Positions 1 through 7,293 are shown, counted from the first letter of the stretch. The stretch is DNA of 10,994 bases from an uncultured Eubacteriales bacterium (GCA_900553295.1 USCR01000079.1:1-10994); one strand, 5' to 3'. Notes: generated from the sequence alone by a model not told the origin. A program made the numbers and translations.

Positions 1-12
1 GAATTTGCTTCC

Positions 13-78
13 TCGAAAAAGTGGCATCTGCCACTTTTTCGACACGCTGAGACGGGCGCCCATACGGGTGCCCGTCTC
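13..78 (-). terminator. Tandem hairpins, intrinsic terminator of the leftward operon
   Basis: Two hairpins lie just downstream of the amidohydrolase stop codon. The nearer one pairs 49-61 with 66-78 (13 bp including one G-T wobble, loop ATAC). The farther one pairs 13-26 with 29-42 in a perfect inverted repeat whose core GTGGCA/TGCCAC is flanked by five A on one side and five T on the other. That gives a U-tract on either strand, so the second hairpin can act as a bidirectional Rho-independent terminator. The first hairpin lacks a following U-run and may instead protect the 3' end. The symmetry suggests a convergent gene may lie left of the window. Confidence 0.85.
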
Positions 79-106
79 TGTGCATTTGCATGCTTTTGCA
101 AGCCGC

Positions 107-976
107 TTACTCCGCCATATGGTGAATATACGGCATATCCGGCAGGTCATGGAAGCGGTAGAAACCTTCGCTGTTACGGTGGAAAAACAGCTGCTTTTCC
201 TCCGGGGTCAGCAAAGGGGACTTGTCCACAAAGTCCCAGCTCATGCGGTAGGTAATGGCCGTCATGGTGCGGGGGTAGTCCGAGCCCCACATGAGCTTTT
301 CCATGCCGCAGATGTCCCGTGCCTCCAGGATGGCCCGCACCGCCGAAGGGTAGGGATAGAACTCGCTGTTGAACAGCCAGGTAATGCCGCCGCTTTCCAC
401 AAACACATTGGGGTATCGGGCCAGGCGGATCTGTTCCTGCCAGCCCGGCGTGGTCACCATGCCGAAGTGGCCGATGGCCATGCGCACGTTGGGGTACTGC
501 TGGATCATCTCCCGCAGGGAGGCTGTCTGCGTGTCACCGTCCGCCAGGTCCAGGCCGATGAACTTGTCCTCCGCCGCGGCGCGCCAGAACACTTCCGCAT
601 GGTGGGTCAGGTCCTGATCCGCCAGCCTGCCGGCGCAGATTTTGATGCCGTCCGCCCAGGAAATATCCCCCAGGGGCTTTTCCTCATACAGGGCGCTGAC
701 CCGCAGCCGCAGGGGATGCGCCTGGCGTACCTGCCGCAGGTAGGCGTCCTGGTTGCCGTCGATATACTCCTGGGTCACCACGGCCCCGGCCACCTGGGCA
801 AAGTCCATGTTGGCCAGCAGGCGCTCCACGCTGTTCACGCCGTCGTTGATGTAGGCGGGGGTCATCTGGCGCACCACGCTGCCAAACTGGCTCCGTCCGC
901 CGCCCAGGTCATACACGGGCAGGCCGTCCACCATGCCATGCTGCTTGTCCCACAGGTGAAGATGCGCGTCGATCAT
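107..976 (-). CDS. Amidohydrolase-2 family metal-dependent hydrolase (lactonase-like)
   Basis: A 289-residue protein of the amidohydrolase-related TIM-barrel family (Amidohydro_2), which includes fuconolactonase-, 2-pyrone-4,6-dicarboxylate lactonase- and decarboxylase-type enzymes. It opens with MIDAHLHLWD, the usual first-strand metal motif HxH (H5, H7). It has a later barrel histidine in IGHFG (H170) and the catalytic/metal aspartate in GSDYPR (D233). The length is normal for the family and no signal peptide is seen, so it is cytoplasmic. The ATG at 976 follows AAAGGAG by about 6 nt, and this site overlaps the stop codon of the upstream dehydrogenase gene (12 bp gap), which points to translational coupling. 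As third gene after two dehydrogenases it may hydrolyse a lactone or related intermediate. That role is inferred; the fold and metal site are well supported. Confidence 0.85.
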   Translation of the reverse strand: MIDAHLHLWDKQHGMVDGLPVYDLGGGRSQFGSVVRQMTPAYINDGVNSVERLLANMDFAQVAGAVVTQEYIDGNQDAYLRQVRQAHPLRLRVSALYEEKPLGDISWADGIKICAGRLADQDLTHHAEVFWRAAAEDKFIGLDLADGDTQTASLREMIQQYPNVRMAIGHFGMVTTPGWQEQIRLARYPNVFVESGGITWLFNSEFYPYPSAVRAILEARDICGMEKLMWGSDYPRTMTAITYRMSWDFVDKSPLLTPEEKQLFFHRNSEGFYRFHDLPDMPYIHHMAE

Positions 977-988
977 GGTCCGTCTCCT

Positions 989-2353
989 TTAGTCGAAGGG
1001 GTAGGGATAGTCCGCCAGGTACTTGTCCGTCAGGCCGCACTCGTCAATGAGCTTGAACAGGGTGTAGCGGGTACGGTAATCCTTGCCACAGTGCATGGAG
1101 CGGCACAGCAGATCCCGCGGGATATGCTCCTCCTCCGGGGTCATTTCCGCATGCAGGGTGGTCATGACGTCCTTGATCTTCTCCAAGGGCGGCATGGCGG
1201 CAATAATTTGACGGATCTCCTCCACATGCTGCTGGGCAGCGCGGATGCGGCGCTCCTGCTCCTCCCAGGTGAGGAAGTCCCCGGGATTCTCCCGCATGAT
1301 CTGCTCGCCGCCCTCCTCCCCATAGGCATGGCGCATCCAGCGCTCCCGCTTCTCCGGGGAAATGCGGTTTGCCCGGATGGCGTCCAGGTCCAGGGCGGAG
1401 AGGTTCTCCCGGGCAAAGCGCTCAAACATGGGCCACACCAGCAGCGTGCTCACGCCCACGGAAGCGCCGTGCATGGGGGGCTCCTTCCCCTGCTGCACCA
1501 GGATCATCTCCCAGTACTGGGCGATGTTGTGTTCAATGGAGGCCACGGCCCGGGTGTTGTCGATAATCATGATGGTCACGCCGGAAAGCAGCAGCGCTTC
1601 AATGAGAATGCGCATGCCCTTCTCCGTCTTGTGGGCAATCTCCTCCACGTTATCCACCAGGGCGTTCACCGCATTGGTAACCATTTCCACGCACACGGGG
1701 CAGCAGGGCTCCCCATTGATGACCTGACCCAGCTGCCAGTCCGCCTTGGCAATATACTTGCCCAGCACATCGCCCACGCCGCTGGCGATGAGGCGCATGG
1801 GGGCGGTGGCCAGCACATCCAGGTCACAGACGATAATCTCCGGGCACACGGCGGGGCGCTGAATTTTCAATCCCCGGTGCAGCAGCGGCGCCACGGCGGA
1901 GGCATAGCCGTCCATGGAAGGCGCGGTACCCACGGAGACGAAGGGCAGCCCCGTGCGCTCGGCATTGATGCGGGTGGTGTCGGTCACCGTACCGCTGCCC
2001 ACGGCAATCAAGAAATCGGTCTCCCGGGTAATGGACAGAAGCACTTCACCGCAGGAGAGGTCGTCCGGGAGCATGTCATGTTCCCGATGAATCACGCAGG
2101 CCACCACCGAGAAGCCCGCATCGGTGAGCGCTTTTTCCACCTCCGCCCCGGCCACGCGGTAGGTATTGTCGTCCGCCACCAGCACGCAGTGGGTGCCCAG
2201 CCCACGCTTGGCAATGTAGGATGGAATGCGGGGCAGCAGGCCCTTGCCGATATAAATGTCCTTGTCAATGGCATGATGCTGGCAACCGCAGCTGCACGCC
2301 ACCCCGGAGATGATCATTTTGCAGTCCTGGTCATAAGAGACGGTCACAGCCAT
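989..2353 (-). CDS. AraM/EgsA-type sn-glycerol-1-phosphate dehydrogenase family protein
   Basis: A 454-residue iron-containing-alcohol-dehydrogenase superfamily protein closest to the AraM/EgsA group, which reduces dihydroxyacetone phosphate to sn-glycerol 1-phosphate with NAD(P)H and a divalent metal. Visible motifs are an N-terminal Cys-rich segment (C20, C22, C24), a pyridine-nucleotide loop GSGTVTD (119-125), GTAPSMDGYAS (about 142-152), and three likely metal ligands: D195 in SGVGD, H275 in SIEHN and H295 in MHGAS. It is longer than B. subtilis AraM (about 394 residues), mainly through the charged helical C-terminal third. The ATG at 2353 is preceded by AGGAGGGG with a 9-nt spacer and lies inside the end of the upstream gene (23 bp overlap). 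Family membership is strong. The true substrate is open: araM-like genes also sit in sugar operons, and its neighbours here suggest carbohydrate or polyol metabolism rather than lipid synthesis. Confidence 0.88.
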   Translation of the reverse strand: MAVTVSYDQDCKMIISGVACSCGCQHHAIDKDIYIGKGLLPRIPSYIAKRGLGTHCVLVADDNTYRVAGAEVEKALTDAGFSVVACVIHREHDMLPDDLSCGEVLLSITRETDFLIAVGSGTVTDTTRINAERTGLPFVSVGTAPSMDGYASAVAPLLHRGLKIQRPAVCPEIIVCDLDVLATAPMRLIASGVGDVLGKYIAKADWQLGQVINGEPCCPVCVEMVTNAVNALVDNVEEIAHKTEKGMRILIEALLLSGVTIMIIDNTRAVASIEHNIAQYWEMILVQQGKEPPMHGASVGVSTLLVWPMFERFARENLSALDLDAIRANRISPEKRERWMRHAYGEEGGEQIMRENPGDFLTWEEQERRIRAAQQHVEEIRQIIAAMPPLEKIKDVMTTLHAEMTPEEEHIPRDLLCRSMHCGKDYRTRYTLFKLIDECGLTDKYLADYPYPFD

Positions 2354-3590
2354 GGTATGGTTCCCCTCCTGTATTCATCAGGCGTTGAGTATCGATATAG
2401 TCCTTGTTCCAGATCACCGCGGTTTTCATGGGCGCGCCCTTGCAGTAGATTTTGTTCTCATAGGCGTCCATGGGGTCAGCGATGAACGTTTCCTTGTCAA
2501 TGAGGCCCACAATATCGTCATAGCGGCTGCGGGCAAGCATCTCGATGGCCTTTTCCATATGGTCCTGGCGGAAATTGATGGAACCGAAGATCAAGTGATT
2601 CTCAAAGCCAAAGGGCATGGTGTCAAAGGCAATGCGCGGCCCCAGGGAGAAGGAATTGTACAGCCCGTTACAGCCCAGCACCCTGTGTTCAAAGGCAATC
2701 TGATGCTCCACGTTGGACCCGCTGACGCCAATAAAGGTGGTGGCCCGGCCGCCCAGGGCGTCCATAATCGCCCGGGCGCAGTCCGCGGGTTCATCGTATG
2801 CGTTGTGCACATAAGCGGCTGGAACCTGCTCCAGGGCGAAGCGTACCTTGGGGCTGTCCGCTTCGCTGCGGTCCACAAAGACGATCTTCGCCTGGGGGTG
2901 TGCCTGGTGGATCACATCCCCCACAAACATGCCCGTGGTACCCAGGCCAAAGACCACCGTGCGCTGGAAAATTTCATCCGCGGCGATGCGCCGTGCCGTG
3001 TCCAGGTCGCAGCCCAGGCGGCGGGCCGTCTGGCGGAACCAATGGGCGCCGCCCAAGTCCTCCATGCGCTCCAGCTGAAAGAGCATGCAAGCAAAGGGAT
3101 CGGGGAAAACCATCTTCTTGGCAAAGGAGAGGTCCAGTTTCCCGCCGTGGACATAGCCCTCGGGGATGCGCAGGAGCATATCGGGGTTGACATACATGCT
3201 GTCGCAGAACAGGCCGTCGGCCTGGTCGCAGCCATATTCAAAATAGGTTTCATCCTCGGTGTAGCGGGTGGGATCAATGCTGTCGCCCCCGCGAATGAGC
3301 ACAATGGCAAAGCGGTTTTCCGAGGGGACCCAGACAACGCCCTCATGACCGTTAATCAGGCGCTTTTGTCCGGGCGGAAACTTCGCGTTCAGCTGTCCCC
3401 TGCGCCCCATCTGCATCAGTTCATGATCCGTACCGCAAAAGCCCACCAGCACCGGATGCACCAGCACGCCCTCTTTGAGCGGTTCTCCCCGCAGGCGCTG
3501 GCGCGGCGGATTGATCAGCTCCACCTCGCCGTACACCAGCGGGCGTTCCGGATCGTTTTGAAAATACGTGCCATAGGATTTCAATCGCAT
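2331..3590 (-). CDS. Zinc-type medium-chain dehydrogenase, glucose-dehydrogenase-like
   Basis: A 419-residue medium-chain dehydrogenase/reductase, most like the glucose/sugar dehydrogenase branch. The catalytic zinc site is visible as FCGTD (C52) and NGHEG (H82, E83). The usual EPLA fourth-ligand motif appears as DPFA (D164). The four-Cys structural-zinc loop is not present; only C121 and C129 occur in that region. The Rossmann motif is GLGTTG (215-220), and D240 at the end of the second strand (IVFVD) suggests NAD over NADP. It would oxidise a sugar or polyol hydroxyl in the cytoplasm. It is first in the operon and overlaps the next gene by 23 bp. The start is uncertain: AAGGAGG at 3592-3598 is only 1 nt from the ATG at 3590, but 7 nt from an in-frame TTG at 3584 (codon 3), so the true protein may begin two residues later. 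The substrate is unknown. Confidence 0.85.
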   Translation of the reverse strand: MRLKSYGTYFQNDPERPLVYGEVELINPPRQRLRGEPLKEGVLVHPVLVGFCGTDHELMQMGRRGQLNAKFPPGQKRLINGHEGVVWVPSENRFAIVLIRGGDSIDPTRYTEDETYFEYGCDQADGLFCDSMYVNPDMLLRIPEGYVHGGKLDLSFAKKMVFPDPFACMLFQLERMEDLGGAHWFRQTARRLGCDLDTARRIAADEIFQRTVVFGLGTTGMFVGDVIHQAHPQAKIVFVDRSEADSPKVRFALEQVPAAYVHNAYDEPADCARAIMDALGGRATTFIGVSGSNVEHQIAFEHRVLGCNGLYNSFSLGPRIAFDTMPFGFENHLIFGSINFRQDHMEKAIEMLARSRYDDIVGLIDKETFIADPMDAYENKIYCKGAPMKTAVIWNKDYIDTQRLMNTGGEPYHGCDRLL

Positions 3591-3591
3591 G

Positions 3592-3598
3592 CCTCCTT
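3592..3598 (-). promoter_or_regulatory. Strong ribosome binding site that decides the dehydrogenase start
   Basis: The minus strand reads AAGGAGG here, a near-perfect anti-16S match. It leaves a single base before the ATG at 3590 but a standard 7-nt spacer before the in-frame TTG at 3582-3584. Since initiation normally needs about 5-9 nt of spacing, the TTG is the better-placed start. The difference is only two residues. Confidence 0.65.
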
Positions 3599-3879
3599 AT
3601 CCGATCCCCTTGCGCCGGGATATGTGCGCCGCGCCCATGTTTCTTTCCATGGGACAGGCTCGCAGCAGCGTCCCGCATGTTGCGCTTCCCCGCGGCATAA
3701 TGCATCCGGTCACAAAGGTATGGTTTCTTCCACCGGGGCACTTTCGCAAAGGAAAGCGTGGCCCCGGATGGTTTGTTTTTCCATTTCCACTGTTACGGAA
3801 TTCCGGCGGAACCATCCATTGGGATTTGCGTATTTGTTCGTGGCGAAAAAGTAGGAATCCTGCTCCCCAGGGAAATTTC

Positions 3880-3891
3880 ATTGCCGGCAAT
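3880..3891. promoter_or_regulatory. Candidate operator, 12-bp perfect palindrome
   Basis: ATTGCCGGCAAT reads the same on both strands and has the central CG step typical of LacI/GalR-family binding sites. It lies about 290 bp upstream of the dehydrogenase start. A 12-bp palindrome can arise by chance, and no promoter is clear next to it, so this is only a candidate. Confidence 0.25.
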
Positions 3892-4026
3892 AGGTCCCGG
3901 GTGTTTGGCCGGTTTCAGCACAGGCGGGCTGTCTCCATGTGCTTGCCGCCCCATGCATACCTATCCTAGCCCTCATATTCGCAAAGCCTTGCCGTGCAGC
4001 AGCATTGACCGGTAAAGGACACTAGC

Positions 4027-4070
4027 AAAACAAGCCAGGAGCCCACTCATCCGGGCTCCTGGCTTGTTTT
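4027..4070 (-). terminator. Intrinsic terminator after the adenine deaminase gene
   Basis: Bases 4027-4044 pair perfectly with 4053-4070 in an 18-bp stem with an 8-nt loop (ACTCATCC). The outer four pairs are A-T, giving a short U-run on either strand. It begins 7 bp beyond the minus-strand deaminase stop codon, so it most likely ends that transcript and insulates the dehydrogenase operon from it. Confidence 0.9.
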
Positions 4071-4076
4071 ATGGTC

Positions 4077-5627
4077 TTATCCGTTACTTTTCGCTTCGCA
4101 GGGTTTTATATACTGCACAAAGGTCTGGCTGATGCCATCCACCACGCCCCGGTCGGTAATCACCAGTCCCGGCACCACCGGCAGGGCATAAATGGCAATA
4201 TCCAGCAGAGAGAAAGGCTTATCGCACAGGGATTGCATGGCCTGCTCCACGCGCTCCACCTGCGGCACCACAGCGGCGCAGGGTTCCAGGCTCATCAGGC
4301 CGCCCACCGGCAGGGGCAGGATGGCAAAGCACGCGCCATTGCGCGCGGCGCACATGCCGCCCCCCGTTTGCTCCAGCTGGCGCAGGCATGCCAGGGCGCT
4401 GTCGGCATCCCGGTAGGCCATGGTCAGGTTGTGGCTGTCGTGGGAAACAGTGGAAGCAATGGCACCCTCCCGCAGGCCGAAATCCCGGGTAACGGCAATG
4501 GTCCTGCCGCCCGTTCCATAGCGGTTGAGCACAGCCACAAAGCACAGCTCGGGATGTTCCTCCAGGGACACGTATCCGTTGCGCACAGGCAGTTCCACCC
4601 ATTCCCGCTCCGCCTGGGCGCCACGGTTCAGCAGCAATACCCGCACCCGTTGGCAGCCTTCCCCCGCGGGCAGCAGGAAGTCCTCCGCGCGGATGACGCC
4701 GGTTACCCGCATGGTGTTTGCTGGCGTCAGGGCGCATTGGTCCGAGCCGTCCTGGAGCACGTATGCCCCTTCCAAAGCGGCCAGCTGGCCACGGACAAAC
4801 ACGGCATAGGGCCGCGAACCATCCAACCGGTCCAGCAGCTGCATGTCCGCCAGATACCCCGGGGCAATGGCGCCCAGGTCATCCAGGCCATATTCCCTGG
4901 CGGCATTCCATGTGGCCAGCTTATAGGCCTGCAATGGGTCCATGCCGCCGTGAATCAGCCGGGCCACGGTGGCATTCACGTGACCCTTGTCCATCAGGTC
5001 CTTTGCATGTACATCGTCGGTGCAGATGGATACCTGATCCAACCAGCCCATGCCTTCCAGCCCTTGGGTCAGCTCTTCCAGCCGATCCACAATGGAGCTG
5101 GCCCGCAGGTTGACGTGCAATCCGCAGCGCAGCTTTTCCCGGACCTCCGCAGCGGAGCCGCTCTCGTGATCGGATACAGGGCCGGCCGCGCGGTAGGCTG
5201 CCAGCACGCTGCCGCTGGCGCCCGGCGCGTGACCCTGCAGATAGGCTCCCCGGCGCAGGCCCTCGGCGGCAATGTCCCTCATCCGTTCCGCCCCATGGGC
5301 CAGGCCGATGTAATCCATCATCTCCGCAATGCCAATCACTCCGGGCATATCCAGCAGCTCCGCCACATCCTGGGCGCTGAAGGACGCACCGGCGCTCTCC
5401 AGCCCGGGGACCGCCGGAACGCAGGAGGGCGCCAGAATGTATTGTCTCAGTCCTGCCTTGCGGGCATTGTCCAGCATGAAGGCCACGCCCTGCCGTCCCG
5501 CCACGTTGGCTATCTCGTGGGGATCGGTGCATACGGTGGTGGTGCCCCAGGGGAGAATGGCACGGGCCGCCCACTGGGGGATGAGCATGGTGCTCTCCAC
5601 ATGCATGTGCGTGTGATATGGTATCAT
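4077..5627 (-). CDS. ade: Adenine deaminase family protein, short at the N-terminus
   Basis: A 516-residue homologue of bacterial adenine deaminase (adenine to hypoxanthine plus ammonia, purine salvage). The barrel motifs are all present, numbered from the ATG at 5627: HMHVES with the HxH metal pair H7/H9, GTTTVCTDPHEIANV (28-42), APSCVPA (66-72), GIAEMM (E102), GHAPG (H133), SDHES (H154) and CTDDVH (D204/D205). The C-terminal adenine-deaminase domain follows, with a recognisable STVSHDSHN motif and a PVVPGLVITDRG segment near the end. Typical family members are about 570-600 residues and begin with a ~50-60-residue beta segment ahead of the HxH. That segment is absent, and no frame upstream encodes it. 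The frame can be extended 13 codons to a GTG at 5666, but this adds no family sequence and has no ribosome site; the ATG has only a weak AAGG 9 nt away. It could be a natural short form, a deaminase for another substrate, or a decayed copy. Confidence 0.85.
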   Translation of the reverse strand: MIPYHTHMHVESTMLIPQWAARAILPWGTTTVCTDPHEIANVAGRQGVAFMLDNARKAGLRQYILAPSCVPAVPGLESAGASFSAQDVAELLDMPGVIGIAEMMDYIGLAHGAERMRDIAAEGLRRGAYLQGHAPGASGSVLAAYRAAGPVSDHESGSAAEVREKLRCGLHVNLRASSIVDRLEELTQGLEGMGWLDQVSICTDDVHAKDLMDKGHVNATVARLIHGGMDPLQAYKLATWNAAREYGLDDLGAIAPGYLADMQLLDRLDGSRPYAVFVRGQLAALEGAYVLQDGSDQCALTPANTMRVTGVIRAEDFLLPAGEGCQRVRVLLLNRGAQAEREWVELPVRNGYVSLEEHPELCFVAVLNRYGTGGRTIAVTRDFGLREGAIASTVSHDSHNLTMAYRDADSALACLRQLEQTGGGMCAARNGACFAILPLPVGGLMSLEPCAAVVPQVERVEQAMQSLCDKPFSLLDIAIYALPVVPGLVITDRGVVDGISQTFVQYIKPCEAKSNG

Positions 5628-5723
5628 GAACCGTGACCTTGCATAAGCACATCCAACAATCAACACCTGTTATCTGCCAAATGCAAAATAAAATCTTTGC
5701 ATGCCTTCTTTTTTTCCTTGCTG

Positions 5724-5746
5724 CGTCTAAAGGGTGTAACGTTACA
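5724..5746 (+). promoter_or_regulatory. Candidate ECF-type promoter element and palindrome before the sigma gene
   Basis: CGTCTAA at 5724-5730 matches the CGTC-type -10 element used by many ECF sigma factors and is preceded by a T-rich spacer. The expected AAC-type -35 is not clear about 16 nt upstream. Next comes TGTAACGTTACA at 5735-5746, a perfect 12-bp palindrome ending 15 bp before the start codon and abutting the ribosome binding site. It contains a GTAAC string resembling ECF -35 elements. Autoregulation is a common ECF arrangement and would fit, but this is a pattern-based guess. Confidence 0.35.
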
Positions 5747-5761
5747 AAAGGGGTGAAGAAA

Positions 5762-6223
5762 ATGGATAAGAACTTCTTCATGGAGGAGTTGCAAGCCTAT
5801 CAGGTAACGCTTTACCGTGTGGCATACACCGTGCTGCGGGACGACGACGCCTGCCGTGACGCCCTGCAGGATGCTGCCCTGAAAGCCTGGGAAAAGCGTT
5901 TTTCCCTGCGCGAGCCCCGCTATTTTCGCACTTGGATCACTCGCATTTTGATCAACGCCTGCCACGACATCCAGCGTAAGCGCCGCCGCCTTGTTTGCAT
6001 GGAGAGCGTGCCCATACAGGCCTCCTCTCCCCCGCCCGATCCGGAATTGGCAGCTGCCCTGAAAGATCTTCCCGAAGGAATTCGGCTGCCGCTGGTGCTT
6101 CACTACGCCGAAGGCATGAGCTACCAGGAAATCGCTCAAACCCTGCATCTATCACAGTCCACCATTCGAAATCGTCTGCGCAAAGGCAAAGAAAAGCTCA
6201 GGAAGGAGCTGGAGGAAACATGA
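5762..6223 (+). CDS. ECF-type RNA polymerase sigma factor
   Basis: A 153-residue sigma-70 family protein of extracytoplasmic-function architecture with only regions 2 and 4. Region 2 spans about residues 13-78 (YRVAYTVLRDDDACRDALQDA, then FRTWITRILINACHD and a basic QRKRRR). A Pro-rich linker (about 88-94) leads to region 4 at about 97-148, with the helix-turn-helix YQEIAQTLHLSQSTIRNRL. It directs RNA polymerase to a small regulon in response to a cell-envelope or external signal. The ATG at 5762 was chosen because AAAGGGGTG lies 6 nt upstream and region 2 starts soon after; the longer frame back to 5633 adds non-family residues. The stop overlaps the next start (ATGA), the classic sigma/anti-sigma coupling. 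The class is certain, but the regulon and inducing signal are unknown. Confidence 0.93.
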   Translation: MDKNFFMEELQAYQVTLYRVAYTVLRDDDACRDALQDAALKAWEKRFSLREPRYFRTWITRILINACHDIQRKRRRLVCMESVPIQASSPPPDPELAAALKDLPEGIRLPLVLHYAEGMSYQEIAQTLHLSQSTIRNRLRKGKEKLRKELEET

Positions 6224-7293
6224 AACGTGACTGGAATCATCTGGACCTATCAACCGCTTTTCATCCCATCCCAGAAGCATGCAGTCAGGCACTGATGGAG
6301 GCTGCCCGTTCCGCAGTCCAAAAAAAGCGGCCAAAGCGGGTACCTTACAGAATTGTATTTGCTGCCGCGCTGGTGCTGCTGTGCACCGCAGCCATGGCCT
6401 ATGCCATCACGCAGCAAGGCTGGGCCGAGTTTCTTGGCCAGCAGTTTGGCATTTCCATATCCCCCTCTGCGCAGGAGGCATTGCATGCAACGCAGCCTGT
6501 ATCCTATCAGGTTGGACCCATGACCTTCACCTTTCAACAGTTGCTTGCCGATGGACACATGGGGCTCAGCGCGGCACAGGTTCATTTGACCGACGGCAGC
6601 AAGGCCCTCTACGCGGACAGCGCCGATGACGCGGTTCCCGAAGAAGTCCTCGCAAGTTATGATCTTTCCTGGGGAGGCAGCTGGTTTGAAGCCGCGCAGG
6701 AGTTGCAGCTCCCCCTGTACAGCGTCCGGGCGCTGCTGGAGTTGCCCGCCGCGTACAGTGCTGAATCCATGGAAGGCGCCCTATGGCAGGAGGATGGAAG
6801 CATCACGTATTTCAGCATGCCCTTGCTTGCGTCTGTTCCTTCGCAGTCTGAAATACCTGCCACCCTGTATATGCGGGTGACACAGTACGATCCCTTGACC
6901 GAGAGCGTTCTGGCAACCTGGCAGGCACAAGAGGATATTTCCCTGCCCATGACGCCAATGCTGGCAGAGAAAACCTACCTGCCCACCCAGGAAACATACT
7001 TTGAGGGGCTGAAGCTGGAAAATGTCCAGGGCGCCTCGTATGCCACAGGCATCTATTTCACAGCGCAGTTCATAGCGCAGGAGCACATGACGGATATGGA
7101 CGCGCAGGAGGTTCTGAATCATATCAGCATACTGGACGAAGCCGGCTGTCCCTTACCCCAGGGCATGAATCTCTCCGTATGCATCAACACCCAGGCGCTG
7201 CCTAAGGTAACCATGGAAATATCCACGTCGCTAGAGGCATTTCCGGACCAGCTGACCGTATCCATGGATGAAGTGGAAGCTGCTGTCCGCTAA
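6220..7293 (+). CDS. Single-pass membrane protein, probable anti-sigma factor
   Basis: A 357-residue protein with a bitopic layout: a cytoplasmic N-terminus of about 42 residues ending in a basic stretch (QKKRPKRVPYR), one membrane helix at about 44-64 (IVFAAALVLLCTAAMAYAIT), and an extracytoplasmic domain of about 290 residues. This layout and its ATGA overlap with the ECF sigma gene argue that it holds the sigma factor at the membrane until a signal arrives. It resembles the DUF4179-type anti-sigma proteins of Firmicutes, though I recognise this from layout rather than strong motifs. There is no zinc-binding anti-sigma HxxxCxxC motif in the N-terminus. GGAGG lies 4 nt before the ATG. The large outer domain may be the sensor, perhaps contacting the secreted protein encoded next. 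Function is inferred mainly from context. Confidence 0.75.
   Translation: MKRDWNHLDLSTAFHPIPEACSQALMEAARSAVQKKRPKRVPYRIVFAAALVLLCTAAMAYAITQQGWAEFLGQQFGISISPSAQEALHATQPVSYQVGPMTFTFQQLLADGHMGLSAAQVHLTDGSKALYADSADDAVPEEVLASYDLSWGGSWFEAAQELQLPLYSVRALLELPAAYSAESMEGALWQEDGSITYFSMPLLASVPSQSEIPATLYMRVTQYDPLTESVLATWQAQEDISLPMTPMLAEKTYLPTQETYFEGLKLENVQGASYATGIYFTAQFIAQEHMTDMDAQEVLNHISILDEAGCPLPQGMNLSVCINTQALPKVTMEISTSLEAFPDQLTVSMDEVEAAVR

Larger units (their letters stand above)
3591..4026. other. Non-coding upstream region of the dehydrogenase operon with several palindromes
   Basis: No convincing gene lies in these 436 bases; the short open frames on both strands show no family features and no good ribosome binding site. 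The stretch should hold the promoter and 5' leader of the minus-strand dehydrogenase operon, but I found no clear -35/-10 pair. Visible symmetric elements are: CCCATG (3634-3639) paired with CATGGG (3648-3653) across 8 bp; the palindrome CGGAATTCCG at 3796-3805, nested in a wider repeat GGATGGTT (3766-3773) / AACCATCC (3810-3817); and the 12-bp palindrome ATTGCCGGCAAT at 3880-3891 with a central CG as in many LacI-family operators. These are candidate operator sites; no regulator gene is in the window. Confidence 0.5.

Noticed and set aside
5..2485. 826-codon open frame on the plus strand opposite the amidohydrolase and AraM-type genes
   Set aside because: It is rich in His, Gly, Ala and Val as expected of a mirror frame of GC-rich coding sequence, has no family motifs, and lies antisense to two well-supported genes.
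2352..3854. 500-codon plus-strand open frame over the MDR gene
   Set aside because: Antisense to a clear dehydrogenase with zinc and Rossmann motifs; its own translation shows no domain and no ribosome site.
3597..3890. 97-codon minus-strand open frame upstream of the MDR gene
   Set aside because: No motifs, no ribosome binding site worth naming, and it sits where the operon's promoter and leader should be.
5598..5615. Palindrome CACATGCATGTG near the start of the deaminase gene
   Set aside because: It encodes the conserved His-Met-His metal motif, so the symmetry follows from the codons.
4071..5636. 521-codon plus-strand open frame over the adenine deaminase gene
   Set aside because: Mirror frame of a strongly supported gene; it begins inside the terminator region and shows no recognisable protein features.
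5633..5761. Longer N-terminus for the sigma factor in the same frame
   Set aside because: The added residues include no sigma-family sequence and span the putative promoter; the ATG at 5762 has a good ribosome site.
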